Shown here piece by piece: positions 23,524-33,822 of a stretch of DNA of 64,000 nucleotides. The stretch spans positions 62,001-126,000 of the forward strand of contig JALJCO010010572.1 of NCBI GenBank assembly GCA_023101725.1, given 5' to 3'. Positions within the stretch are counted from its first letter, which is position 1, and the number at the start of each line of letters is the position of its first letter. The notes under the pieces are model-generated. The model ran no database searches and was not told the DNA's origin. It was given only the letters and a program-made list of their open reading frames with translations. A program made the position numbers and the translations under genes. The stretch comes from Atherinomorus stipes (taxonomy: Eukaryota; Chordata; Actinopteri; Atheriniformes; Atherinidae).

Positions 23524-24928
23524 AAAAATATTCAGAGCCTTTGCAGTGACACTCATATTTATCTCATATGCTGTCTATTTCTTCTGAGCCTCCTTGAGAT
23601 GGTTCTACTCCTTCATTGGAGTCCAGCTGTGTTTAATTAAACTGATTGGACTTGATTAGGAAAGACACACACCTGTCTATATAAGACCTTCCAGCTCACA
23701 GTGCATGTCAGAGCAAATGAGAATCATGAGGTGGAAGGAACTGTCCAAGGAGCTCAGAGACAGAATTGTGGTGAGGCACAGATCTGGACAAGGTTACAAA
23801 AGAGTTTCTGCAGCATTAAAGGTTCCTAAGAGCACGGTGGCCTCCATAGTCCTTAAATGGAAGAAGTTTGGGACGACCAGAACTCTTCCTAGACCCGGCC
23901 GTCCAGCCAAACTGAGCAATCGTGGGAGAAGAGCCTTGGTGAGAGAGGTAAAGAAAAACCAAAGATCACTGTGGCTGAGCTCCAGAGATGCAGTAGGGAG
24001 ATGGAGAAAGTTCCACAAAGTCAACCATCACTGCAGCCTCCACCAGTCGGGGCTTTATGGCAGAGTCAGTGCAGACATATGAAAGCTCACACAGAGTTTG
24101 CTAAAAAACACATGAAGGACTCCCAGACTGTGAGAAATAAGATTCTCTGGTCTGATGAGACCAAGATTGAACTTTTTGTAGTTTAATTCTAAGCGGTATG
24201 TGTGGAGAAAACCAGGCACTGCTCATCACCTGCCCAATACCATCCCAACAGTGAAACATGGTGGTGGCGGCATCATGCTATGGAGGTGTTTTTCAGCTGC
24301 AGGGACAGGACGACTGGTTGCAATTGAAGGAAAGATGAATACGGCCAAGTACAGAGATCCTGGAAGAAAAGCTCTTCCAGAGTTCAGGACCTCAGACTGG
24401 CCGAAGGTTCACCTTCCAACAAGACAATGACCCTCACACACAGCTGAAATAACAAAGGAGCGGCTTCAGAACAACTCTGGACCATTCTGGACCGGCCCAG
24501 CCAGAGCTCTGACTTAAACCCAACTGAGCATCTCTGGAGAGACCTGAAAATGGCTGAACACCACCGTTCACCATCCAACCTGACAGAACTGGAGAGGATC
24601 TGCAAGGAAGAATGCAGAAGATCCCAAATCCAGGTGTGAAACACTTGTTGCATCATTCCCAAGAAGACTCATGTTTTTACAAGCTCAAAAGGAGCTTCTA
24701 CTTAGTACTGAGGAAAGTGTCTGAATACTTATGACCATGTGATATTTCAGTTTTTCTTTTTTAATAAATTTGCTAAGATTTCTACATTTCTGTTTTTTTT
24801 TCTGTCAAGATGGGGTGCTGAGTGACATTAATGAGAAATAATTCAAACTTTTTTGATTTTGGCAAATGGCTGCAATGAAACAAAGAGTGAAAAGTTTAAA
24901 GGGGTCTGAATACTTTCTGTACCCACTG
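23524..24928 (+). mobile_element. Tc1-like transposon of the IR/DR type, left end truncated
   Basis: The right side keeps both transposase-binding direct repeats: inner 'gtctgaatacttatgacc' near 24720 and outer 'ggtctgaatactttctgtac' ending at 24928. The left side has only an inner-type repeat ('aatattcagagcctttgc', about 23528). The outer left repeat is missing, so this copy lacks one end. The transposase inside is broken as well. Confidence 0.85.
23705..24711 (+). pseudogene. Tc1-family transposase, frameshifted
   Basis: The ATG at 23705 opens the paired-like DNA-binding region: KELSKELRDRIVVRHRSGQ, then 'VPKSTVASIVLKWKKFG' and the linker 'RPGRPAKLSNRGRRALVREV'. A frameshift follows near 23970. 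Later blocks lie in other frames: 'ILWSDETKIELF' (first catalytic Asp), '[16 protein letters not shown]', 'FQQDNDPHT' (second Asp, about 24411-24437) and 'DLNPTEHLWRDLKMAEHH' (final acidic residue). The C-terminal end at 24711 contains a stop in the family's terminal motif. All three catalytic positions survive but cannot be read in one frame. Confidence 0.93.
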
Positions 24929-24996
24929 AAAGTGTCAAAGTGACTCAGTGGAAATGCAGCTTGTTAAAAGTAGAGATGAAGGTTTGGGGTCCTTAC

Positions 24997-25163
24997 AGCT
25001 GGTGCTGTGGTCGTCCACCAGTATGATCTCTTTGAGCAGATGAGCCGGCGTCCTCTGAGTGACCGTGTGGATGGAGCGTAACAACACTGACAAAGCCTCG
25101 TTTACAAAGATGAAGATGACGCTGAGCTGAGGAAGGTCCGATGAATAAGACATGTTTCTGCAT
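24997..25163 (-). CDS. galnt18: galnt18-like exon, start of the catalytic domain
   Basis: Second visible coding exon, 167 bp, between acceptor ctgtccctcag and donor gtaagg. The first base completes a Gly codon from the upstream exon and the last base begins a Leu codon. It encodes 55 complete residues opening the GT-A glycosyltransferase fold. [20 protein letters not shown] is followed by [14 protein letters not shown], then [14 protein letters not shown]. The block '[18 protein letters not shown]' is diagnostic of the GALNT8/9/17/18 group, and 'EIILVDD' carries nucleotide-sugar-binding acidic residues. It is separated from the previous exon by only 105 bp but from the next by 16.2 kb. No disruption seen. 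Confidence 0.95.
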
Positions 25164-25268
25164 CTGAGGGACAGAAAACAGATTACAGGATTATTTCGGA
25201 ATCATGCGCTATCACAGGCTGAAAATACCTCTAAAAGACTTATTGAATGCACTTCTGAAGCGACTGAC
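25164..25268 (-). other. galnt18: 105-bp intron
   Basis: Donor gtcagt at 25268 and acceptor ccctcag ending at 25164. The reading frame continues Asp-Gly-Cys-Arg-Asn across the junction, which fixes both splice sites. Confidence 0.93.
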
Positions 25269-25476
25269 CCGTCCGGCCGTAAATCTGGGATCGGCCGAGT
25301 GAGGGAGATGCGGTCACTAAGGTAGCTGTTGTATCCGTAGTACCGGAACTTCTTGAGGGCGACCCTTCGACTCTCTGGACCCAGGTCGTGACCCCAGTGG
25401 CTGAAGAGGGAGGAGGCGGGGTTTGAGACGCCATCTGATGAAGACGCTGCATCTTCACCATCCTTCTGCGGGGTGT
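25269..25476 (-). CDS. galnt18: galnt18-like exon, late stem region
   Basis: First visible coding exon, 208 bp, after a pyrimidine tract and acceptor (cgtccacag) and before donor gtcagt. It gives 68 full codons with two bases at each edge: TPQKDGEDAASSSDGVSNP, then LFSHWGHDLGPESRRVALKK, then 'FRYYGYNSYLSDRISLTRPI' and PDLRPD. The 'SLF-HWG-L-PE-RRVALK-F-YYGYN-YLSDR' pattern followed by 'RP-PDLRP' is the region just before the catalytic domain in GALNT18-type enzymes. The protein should be a type II Golgi membrane enzyme, but the exon with the signal anchor lies upstream and was not found. The N-terminal 20 residues are low-complexity and Ser-rich, as expected for a stem. Confidence 0.94.
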
Positions 25477-26309
25477 CTGTGGACGGAGAGAGGGGGAACG
25501 TTGAGTAAACACGGAATATTCTCAGGTTTTCTCCATCCCTCATCACTAACCATTGTGCCAAGAACCGTTATGACAAATGAGTACGACTCGACTCTATTCA
25601 CTGCGTCTTCCAAGGAAAAATGACTGTGACCGAGTGTTAAGTAAGCTCTGTAGTCATCAAACAAAACCTGCTTGCAGAGGGTTGGAGGAATTATGTGGAA
25701 TAATGTAAGAGGCATGGGGAGAAAAGGATGGAGGACAAGTGCAATTTGAGGTGAGAGGAATTCTCATTGTCATCACAAATAACTGTGGCTGGCACGTCCA
25801 TCTGTTTCTGCAGGGGAAATAGGAATCCAGGCGCGTGGCCGCTGCAGCGCTTGTTTGTCTAATGAGTGTGGCAGCTGAACTTCCTGCTCCACTAAGCTGC
25901 TTCCCGTGTGTGGTGCTGAACAATAAGGACAGAAAAGATGCTTGAGGCCTCCGTGTAAACAACCATTACAAAACAAAACCAAGCCTATGCAGTGGCAGCT
26001 ATTATTATTGCCATTATTATTATAATAATTTTCTTAACATGGTGTGAGAACAGACCTGCAGCCTGTGGTTGCTCCAGCTCATCAGCCCTCTTGCCTGCAG
26101 TCACCGCCACACTCGTGGCAAAATTTTGACAGAATTTGCATTCGTGTTTTTGACCGACGCGTGATGGGAATCATTCGAGTCAGTGAAATATTCATGAACT
26201 GAGTTGTGCTTAAAACTTTTCTACAGGGGAACATTGGAAGTGTACAGCAGCTATTCTTCCATTAAAATGAACCCACTGATGGGATTTTGAGAACCACTGA
26301 ACTCTGGTT
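25477..26309. other. No recognised repeat; sequence upstream of the stem exon
   Basis: Mixed-composition unique-looking sequence with an ATT-rich tract near 26000-26030. Open frames on the minus strand here have no family resemblance. Confidence 0.45.
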
Positions 26310-26660
26310 TTGTTTATTTTCCTCCATAGTTGCATTCAAATTTGACCTGAGCTATTGAATATAGCCTGACCCGGCCATTCTTTACTAGACAGCCGTCCTT
26401 GTCCCAGTATTCATGCATCAGAGGGTAATTAAGCCGTTGATGGATGTGCACTGTGTGAAAAACATACCCAACATTCTGCAGCCTCGCACAGTCTCTGTGG
26501 GAGCTCATTGTGCTTGTTAGCAGAGCTGAATTCACGGCACAGACATTGTCTCCAAGTTACCTGGATGGTGATTTGATCGAATGAGGCTGCAGTTATACAA
26601 CCAGGATTTCAATAGAGCGGAGTGATGGTCGAGAAATGCTTTAATCGGTGAGAGGGAGCC
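26310..26660. promoter_or_regulatory. Candidate conserved non-coding block
   Basis: Repeat-free, balanced composition with motifs such as 'attcatgcatcagagggtaa', 'gagctcattgtgcttgttag' and 'gtgatttgatcgaatgaggc'. I flag it only because it contrasts with surrounding repeat-derived DNA. Function is unproven. Confidence 0.25.
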
Positions 26661-26805
26661 TTAATAAGCTTCATCATGGTCACAGAAAAGAAGAAGTATG
26701 TGAATGAGAGCAGCTTGTTTGACAATGTGGCTGTTTTAGAAACACTGAAGCTGTAGAGAGAGTTTTGGAGCATGTAATCCATCTAATCTAGTTAAAAATA
26801 ATACT

Positions 26806-27298
26806 CAAAAGTATTCAAACCCTCAAATTTAAGAAGAATGAATTTGACAAAAATAAGAATGAATAAAATTCTATGAAAATCATGAACCTGATATTAAAAT
26901 GTGGTTTGAAAGAAATATAAAAAAACCAAACACACACAAAAAAACCATGTAAACAAGCATGATGGGGCTCTAAAGCTAAAACTTTGTTAATCAACGTTTT
27001 GAGGCAATCGCTGCAATTAGGTGTTTTCTCTAATCTTCAAAAAGACGTCTACACCTGTTGACAAACAGTATTTTGGTCCACTGTTAATGGGAAAATTGCT
27101 CTAATGTGTCTGGGACAGTTTCCTTTTTTTTTAAATCATTATTTTTAACCATAATTCAAAAGCAATAATTTATTTCACCAACTTGTAATTTTTTTAATTT
27201 TTATTTATTATTAGTTTCTTTAGTTTCTTGTTATTTGAATTACTATTGTGAATTTAGTCTTTTCTTTAATGGTATGAATAATGTTGAGGACGACTGTC
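26806..27298. mobile_element. Internally deleted Tc1-derived element, copy 1
   Basis: Shares the internal block 'ggtgttttctctaat' then 'ttcaaaaagacgtctacacc' with copies at 28505-28774 and 55571-56092, and ends 'gttgaggacgactgtca', a Tc1-type terminus. No transposase frame remains. Confidence 0.6.
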
Positions 27299-27739
27299 AT
27301 TCAGACTCCAACCACATTATTAGGGGGTATTACAGTTTTTAGAGTTTTCACATATGATTTTGGGAGGCTAATGAGTTTCAGTGCATTTAAAGTCTGATTT
27401 TGGCCGAACCAACATGGTAATTGACAGTAATTCTTGGTCTAATTACAGAATGCTGGAGATACATTTTACTTAAATTAAACTTGTTTTTGATTTTTTAATA
27501 ATCAGAAAACAAATCAAGCACAAGGAAATGTTATTCTTGAGCCCTGCTGTTCTTTTATTTAACCATCTGTATGTAATATTGTGCACACAACATTAACAAC
27601 ACAATGCTGTGATACTATAAATGCACCATTTCCATTGTAAGATTTAAAAAACAACGTAGATGATTAAACATACTTTCAGTTTCTGGTTTAGACCTGTCAA
27701 AAATCTTATCATTTAATATTTTCTGCCCTTAAAACGAGA

Positions 27740-28110
27740 CTATGAAATGTGTCCTGTCCTTCCTGAGCTGAATTGCTTTTTTATTAGTTTGAGGAGCAGA
27801 ACTTTCACCTTTGGCAATAACATGCTTTACGCTCCGGCAGATGAAATGCCACCTCCCTCCAAGTCCCTTCACAGCTTCATAATAGGCACTCTAAAAGTAC
27901 AGCAAATGGTTCTGTGTTCCCACTTCCATGGACACAAAAGCACTGTGAATCATCAAAAGTTTTAATAAGTTCACGTATTCTGCCTTCCATTTCCAGTCGA
28001 TATGAGGCATTTATGCTCGCTGAAGCTTTTAGGTGATGCATTGTGCAGTAGCTAAAAGCTTCTGAGTCCATTTCTTGATTTTTCCGGAACAGATGGGCAG
28101 AGAGGGGTGT
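27740..28110. promoter_or_regulatory. Candidate conserved non-coding block
   Basis: Repeat-free stretch ('tttggcaataacatgcttta', 'cttcataataggcactctaa', 'gatatgaggcatttatgctc') between Tc1-derived elements. Its unique-looking character is the only evidence. Confidence 0.25.
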
Positions 28111-28504
28111 TGTGTCCTGTGATGTCGCTGATAAACTTCATCATTAATGAATCAGGACTGAGCTTCTGTTCTCGCCACAGCTGGGGGGCAAATCACGGAA
28201 GCCAGGAAGAATTAAAGGGGAACGGCGGTGAAGGTGTCGGTTTGTTACACAGCAGCGGCAGGAGAGCATGAACAACAACATGGAGCTCAGTGCATGTGAA
28301 GGTAGTGTTTTTTCTTTTTACAATCTGGGAGTGTGTTTGTATGTGTGTGTTCGTTCAACTGCAGATCCATGATAGTCAAACTAATAAAAAGCTAAAATTC
28401 AGAAATTTAACTACACTGATGAGATTCTGTGTATCTGTTTGGTAATTAGTGAAAGGCAACTTACAAACCCAACTGAGTATGTAATCTGGCATCCCATAAT
28501 ACAT

Positions 28505-28774
28505 ACAACTGTCATCAAAATGATTCATACCATCCAAATAAAGAAGGGAAAAATCAGCTGCCAGTGAAATAAGTTGAAATTGACAAAAGTAATAATAAAT
28601 AAAAATTTATGAAAATCATGACCTTTATTTTATTTAAAAAAAAAACCCACACGAAAAATAAAACAAATATATACGAATAATGAGGCTCCGAAACAAATTT
28701 TGTTGAGCAACACCTTGAGTCAATCACTGCAATCAGGTGTTTTCTCTAATGTTCAAAAAGACTTCTACACCTGT
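28505..28774. mobile_element. Internally deleted Tc1-derived element, copy 2, right end missing
   Basis: Starts 'acaactgtcatcaaaatgat' and runs through 'atcaggtgttttctctaatg' to 'ttctacacctg', after which similarity to copies 1 and 3 stops abruptly. Confidence 0.6.
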
Positions 28775-30089
28775 TTTTTCTTCAATTTATTTATTTTTAT
28801 TTCTTCTGAACATAATCATATAAATATAAAAGAAATTTGGATAAAAAGATAAAGTGAATTTTAAAAAGAAGATCAACAAAGTAGAACCAGTTCCCAATCC
28901 AACTATCTTCATATTTTTCAATAAAACCATTAACTCCTGCCAGTTCTGTGGTTTTCTGAGTCTGTGGGTTCAGGTTGCTGAAACATTACATGGAGACTTT
29001 TTCCCCATTCGGAATGAAATCACTCTGATTTAACCTCATGCTGCAAACCATCATCTAGTAGCCCCTCTAGCGGGACCGAACTGCTCTAATAATTCACCCA
29101 ACAGCCAGACATAGCCAAACATTTACAAAAGTTTTCGGCGTTTTATTTTTTATTTGTTGCGTACGCTAAATGTTAAACTTAAAAATAAGAGTTAAAGGGC
29201 CGTCTTAAAATTTTAAGTTGAGTAGAACGTTTTTTTGTGTTTAACGTGTTTGATTAAGTATTTTAATTTATAACAACAGCACACCAGAAGCTTTTTAATT
29301 TGACATGAAATAATACATTGTGACAACAAAAATGCCAAAATGCAATTTACAGTGTATGTGATCCACTGAGATGAAGATTTAATAAAGTTATTCAAGGCCA
29401 AAAAGTATATGGACATCTTGTCACATCTGTCTTCTTTTATTTAAGCCTTCTTTGAGGATTGTGGCACAATCTGAACATGAGAGTGCTGTAGCTGAAGTGG
29501 TAAAAAATGGGCCAAAACAGGCGAAAAATACCCCTCTGCAGTAAGAGGTTAAGGTTTCAGGGCAGCTGTTTTATATTGGAACGAACCTCTTCTGATCTGG
29601 TGTGTACATGTGCTAACATTTAAACAGAATGATCCTGTCTGACACGCGTACAAAGATGTTTAATAATGTTTAATAATCAAAGACGGAGGTCTACAAACTG
29701 ATCGTACTTTAATCAAGCAGCAGCTGATACTCATGCGCTACTGCAAACAACCAAGAGGAAAAGACGTAGAGACAGTTTGAATTAAAACAAACTTTCTGCT
29801 GATGTCTAATGGATTTGTTTGCCGTCATCTTCCAAAGAGCTGAAATGTCACTCGTTGCATGTTTACATCAAGTCAGAGCGTGCGCTGTAAGAATGCAATC
29901 TCACAACTTTCCAGTTCAATGTTCACATTATACCATGATCAGTTTGGGAAAAAGAGTATTCTACACCTGTGAAACCGAATAAAAATCCTTTAGGTTTGGC
30001 ACTCGTCATTCGAAACAAATGTGTATATACCTTCTCCTCTCTGTTAGTTTTTGATATTATTTTTATGACTTATTTTAAGTAACCTGCCA
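28775..30089. other. No firmly recognised feature
   Basis: AT-rich. Around 29393-29425, 'ggccaaaaagtatatggaca' resembles the end of another Tc1 family, but no partner end was found. Confidence 0.4.
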
Positions 30090-30170
30090 TTAAGTTGAGT
30101 TGTACAGCACCTCGGGCTCCAAAAGGATGTTGTTAGTGTGCTCTATAAATAAATTGAACTTGAACTTGAA
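30090..30170 (+). mobile_element. LINE-type 3' tail
   Basis: 'gttgtacagcacctcgggct' then 'gtgtgctctataaataaatt' and a gaactt tandem tail. This matches the 3' end pattern of L2/Rex-like LINEs. Confidence 0.6.
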
Positions 30171-30261
30171 CTATTGATAACATTCATCCCAATGGATCTT
30201 TCAAACCCATTGCATTGGTATATTTGGCTCTATGTAAACGTGACTGTGATTGCTTTGGAGT

Positions 30262-30460
30262 AGGTAATCCTGGTCCAGGCCGGTGTCTCGTCCAGACTGG
30301 ACTATTCCAATGCACTTCTTACTGGGATCTACAGGAAGAGTTTACAGAGACTTCAGTACATCCACAACTCTGCAGCTGGGATCCGGATGATAGTACAGAA
30401 AAATCTACATATTACTGGTCCTTCTCCAACATCCCATCTCCATCAGTGCTGAATACAATG
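30262..30460 (+). pseudogene. LINE reverse-transcriptase 3' fragment (L2/CR1-like)
   Basis: One frame reads 'VSSRLDYSNALLTGIYRKSL', then 'QRLQYIHNSAAGIRMI' and 'KNLHITGPSP'. This is the familiar segment after the polymerase core of jockey-superfamily LINE ORF2 proteins (R-DY-NALL-G, LQ-IQN-AAR). Only about 60 codons remain, so it is a dead 5'-truncated copy. It abuts the foldback element at 30464. Confidence 0.75.
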
Positions 30461-30463
30461 TTC

Positions 30464-31037
30464 TACACAATCAAAAATACAGGTACGAGACAGGAACATT
30501 TCTGTACCTGTAGGTACATTTTAAAAAAAATGTTCTCTCAAAAGTACAATATTGGTCTTTATGAGGCCAGAAGTACCTATATACTATGAAAAAGGGTCCA
30601 AAGTAATATAAAGTAAAAATTTGTACCATTTCAACCCTAAGGGTACCTGCAGCATTGAAAAATGTGCGTAGCTTGTACAATAACTATAAAGAGCAGTCCT
30701 TCTAAACAGTAGTATAAGTATAGTTATTATATTATGATTTTCATAATAATTATAGTCATAATTATATGTATAAATATATATGTGTTTGGCCTATTATTTA
30801 TATAATAATTATTCATGTATTATTAGCATCTTTGATTCTTGTCATAATCTCTATTTTATTGACTTTTATTCATTATTTTAATTGTTTTAATTGTCCTTTA
30901 TTAACTCATACAGCTTGATCAGGTACAAAAATGGACCAGGACCGAAGGTACAGAAATGTCTTTCAAAAAGGAACCCCCCAGCGACAAGCTTTGTACCCTT
31001 TAAAGTACAAATTGGTACCTCTATTTTTGAGTGTGTA
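30464..31037. mobile_element. 574-bp foldback element with GGTAC-rich arms
   Basis: Left arm 'tacacaatcaaaaatacagg'. The reverse complement of the right arm is 'tacacactcaaaaatagagg'. Both arms continue into ggtac/gtacc-rich sequence. This pattern is common in fish genomes. No ORF. Confidence 0.75.
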
Positions 31038-31055
31038 ACTCACCAGTGCCTGCAT

Positions 31056-31067
31056 GAAAACAGCCCT

Positions 31068-31103
<36 letters not shown>

Positions 31104-31109
31104 ACAATG

Positions 31110-31140
<31 letters not shown>

Positions 31141-31154
31141 AAACAGCCCTCCAT
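31056..31154. repeat. Poly(T)-GACAATG-poly(A) insertion with perfect 16-bp target duplication
   Basis: The 16-mer gaaaacagccctccat is present at 31056-31071 and 31139-31154. Between the copies is a T run to 31102, then gacaatg (31103-31109), then a 29-base A run. The insert is thus nearly all opposed homopolymers. The duplication length suits LINE-driven target-primed insertion. Confidence 0.9.
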
Positions 31155-32436
31155 ATCTCAGGGGACAGCTCATCCCATAAACCCTGTTATGCTCCCTCAA
31201 CTCACCCCCACCTTCTCAGGACAAAGCTAAACACCATGGGTGACGCGGCTTTCTGTGCGGTAGAAAGCTCATCCTGGCACCCTCTGGGCCCATTTGTTCC
31301 GGTTCCAGGGCTCTTGCAGGTGCATACCCTTACACAGCAAACGGAGCAGTATCCCTCTAAACCATGGGGGCAGTGTTGAGCAGTATACAACCAGGGAAAG
31401 GAACAAAGAAGAAGACGAAGCCACATTTGATGCACATATCACCTCCATCTGCTGCAGTGATCATTTTCAGCCTCTTTCTGAGGGTAAACATCATCATCTC
31501 CTCCCTCGTCACCATGTTTGTTATCCTCTGAAACTGACATCAGAACTCTGACGTGAACTCTAAACCACACCGCCGTCTGGTTGATGTCTTGCCCAATAGC
31601 CATGAATCATGAAGGATGTATGGAAGGATGACGGCAGTGATGTTGGGAACAGGCCGCCAGGTCTCCTCAGTCCACACAGTTTTACAACAGTTAGGACACT
31701 TTTTTTTTAACAGTACCTTTGATTTTCAGGTTACTTAAAAAAAAAACCCTGTTTACTCACTTTGGATTTGCTCTTAAAAACTGAAATTATCGTTCTTTTA
31801 TGTTTTTTATGCTTTATTTTTTATTTCATTTCAAATGTAAAATGCATTATTAATAACATGTTTCATGATCATCATCTTCTTGTCTTCTAAATGATGCCTT
31901 TCCATCACACGCTACCCCAGCTTGGTACGACCTTCCCCTCATCTCTCTGCAGCGAAGCGTCAGTGTGTGTGACGCTGCAGCGCCACAAACCAAACACACA
32001 TCTCCGCTGTGTGTTTTTATTACATTACACTGATTGAACAGACATTTTTATCCACGGTGACTAACAAGTGAGGAACACAGACAGGTTATTTCATTTTCTC
32101 CTGCCAGTGATCATAACAGCTCAGCTCCATCAGGAATGTTTCACTAAACTTTCTAACAACTTCATGGAACAAGGAAGTGCATCGATTCGTGTGTGTAGCT
32201 GTAGAAAGTTGTTTACATTTGCAGATGATGAATCTCTGACCAGTCAATGCTCTGCAGAGTTTAACATCGCTGTCAGCTTGGCATGCTTGGTACCATGACT
32301 GTGGGAGTACTAAAATAATATGGGATGTTATTGCTTCCAAACAGCAGAAACCTGTGAGTTTTATGTGTTTCTTCATAGAAAGTTAAGCCAGGGATAAACT
32401 GATCAAGAACATATTGATGAGCAGCCTCTATGATTA
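31155..32436. other. No firmly recognised feature
   Basis: A 22-bp block (31363-31384, core gggggcagtgttgagcag) recurs inverted at 54691-54712, suggesting repeat origin for 31340-31430. The rest is unremarkable. Confidence 0.4.
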
Positions 32437-32650
32437 GGGATGGGTACCAAATTCCGTACTTTTATTGATACCTACCGAACTCTGTCGGTACTACTGTGTA
32501 CAAATTCACGTAAAATCAAACTGTACCATGATTTGGTACTTAAATGCATCCTTTTTACCGTGAGGGAGTGGAAAATTTTTTATGCTGGATGTGAAGGTCG
32601 CATCACATGCGTGACATCAGTCATCCATCAACCAACACCGTAAACCAGTT
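32437..32650 (+). mobile_element. hAT-type element, left end fragment
   Basis: Begins 'gggatgggtaccaaattccg' with repeated ggtac/tacc motifs typical of TAGGGATGGG-ended hAT derivatives. No right end was identified. Confidence 0.45.
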
Positions 32651-32745
32651 CGGGGCCAACGTTCAGGCCACGTCTCTCCCTCCCTCCCTCCATCGCTCTC
32701 TCCATCCCATACCTTATTTTTTGAAAAAAGCTAAAAAATAACAGT

Positions 32746-32966
32746 TGAAAATTAACGTCATTCCAACATCCAGACAACGTTAATTTGCAAAATCGAAACT
32801 AAAACCAATGTTGATTCAACGCTTGCAATTCACCCATGTTTTTCACCTGTTGAGGAACACAATGTTGAAATAACGTTGCTATTTCAACGTTGATTAGATT
32901 TGCAAAATCTAAACAAAGTCCAACGGTTATTCAGTGTGAGACCTGATGTTGATTCAACGTTACGTT
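32746..32966. repeat. Cluster of AACGTTGA/TCAACGTT motifs
   Basis: Repeated variants occur in both orientations: 'ttgattcaacg', 'gttgaaataacgttg', 'tttcaacgttgatta', 'tgttgattcaacgttacg'. Such clusters are part of dispersed fish repeats. The boundaries are those of the motif cluster, not of a defined element. Confidence 0.6.
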
Positions 32967-33102
32967 GCAGTCTGCACCGCCTGCAAACAGACTGTGTGAA
33001 GAACATCTGCTTCCTAACTTCCACATCAACCAGCTCAACTTCTCTGTCAGCAAAGTCCATTTTTTTGGTTTAAATTTTGGTTTTGCCACCATCATAAAAC
33101 TT

Positions 33103-33569
33103 CACAGCAGTCATGTCTGCACAAACATTTATGAGGTGCTTTGCATTGCTTATCATATAAAGAATGAGATCACTTTAAAGAAAGCTCTAAATTAGCTTGC
33201 AAATAACTCATGTAAAACCTTTTTCTTTGGGCTCTATCGGCCTTTATTTGATAGGAGCGTGACAGGAAAGGGGGTCAGCGGGATCGGGGACAGACAAACA
33301 GCAATGGACCCCAGCCTGCTGCACAGAGGAGCTGTAGCCTCCGAACATTGGGTGGCCGCTCAACCAGTTTAGCTACGTACATGTTGCCCCAAAAAAGGTT
33401 TGAAACAGTTATCTGAACTCCGGGACAAAGCTGCTGAGGAATAATAGGTAATAAGCCTCCATAAGTTTGCTCTCTTTCTTGCATTTTCTTTCTTTATATC
33501 TCATTATCAGATATATCACAGCACTCATGTCTGCACAAACATTTATGAGGTGCTTTGCGTTGTTTATCA
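33103..33569. repeat. About 53-bp direct duplication, 33103-33155 and 33517-33569
   Basis: Both copies contain 'tcatgtctgcacaaacattt' followed by 'atgaggtgctttgc', with only a few mismatches. They are separated by about 360 bp that includes the SINE-like block at 33226-33390. Confidence 0.85.
33226..33390. mobile_element. Degenerate SINE-like dispersed repeat
   Basis: 'gcctttatttgataggagcg', 'tgacaggaaagggggtcagc', then 'acagcaatggaccccagcct' and 'aaccagtttagctacgtac'. This order matches a common fish repeat of about 170 bp. The class is uncertain. Confidence 0.45.
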
Positions 33570-33822
33570 AATGTGTGTGTAAAGGTGGTGAACTATGAGG
33601 CTGATCTGTGCGTGCAACTTTGTAGTTCACAGTCCACACAGAAGGGGAGCACCGCCTGTGGGTGTGCATGTGCAACGCTGTTAAAAATAGGATTGTTGCA
33701 TGTAAGTCCTGATTAGGCCACACACTTGCACATGTTGATTGCAAGCATGGTTTTATGAAAAAGTTCTCTTCTGTCACTCATTTCATCTTCAGTGTTTTAT
33801 AGATTTCATGTTGATCTAAAGT

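Larger units (their letters stand above)
8817..24996 (-). other. galnt18: 16.2-kb intron between the second and third visible galnt18-like exons
   Basis: Bounded by donor gtaagg at 24996 and acceptor ttctctccag ending at 8817. It contains two broken Tc1 transposons, four TTAA-flanked elements, several hAT-type elements and a repeat-poor AT-rich block at 18990-19850, all listed separately. No second host gene is visible inside it. Confidence 0.9.

Noticed and set aside
8630..25476. Assignment to GALNT8, GALNT9 or GALNT17
   Set aside because: Compared from memory, the 'EGLIRSRVSGWRAA' and 'LFDAHVEFN' segments and the 'RRVALK-F-YYGYN' stem fit GALNT18 better. A formal phylogeny is still needed.
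30891..31379. 162-codon plus-strand ORF
   Set aside because: Its length comes from the poly(T)/poly(A) insertion, read as Phe and Lys runs.
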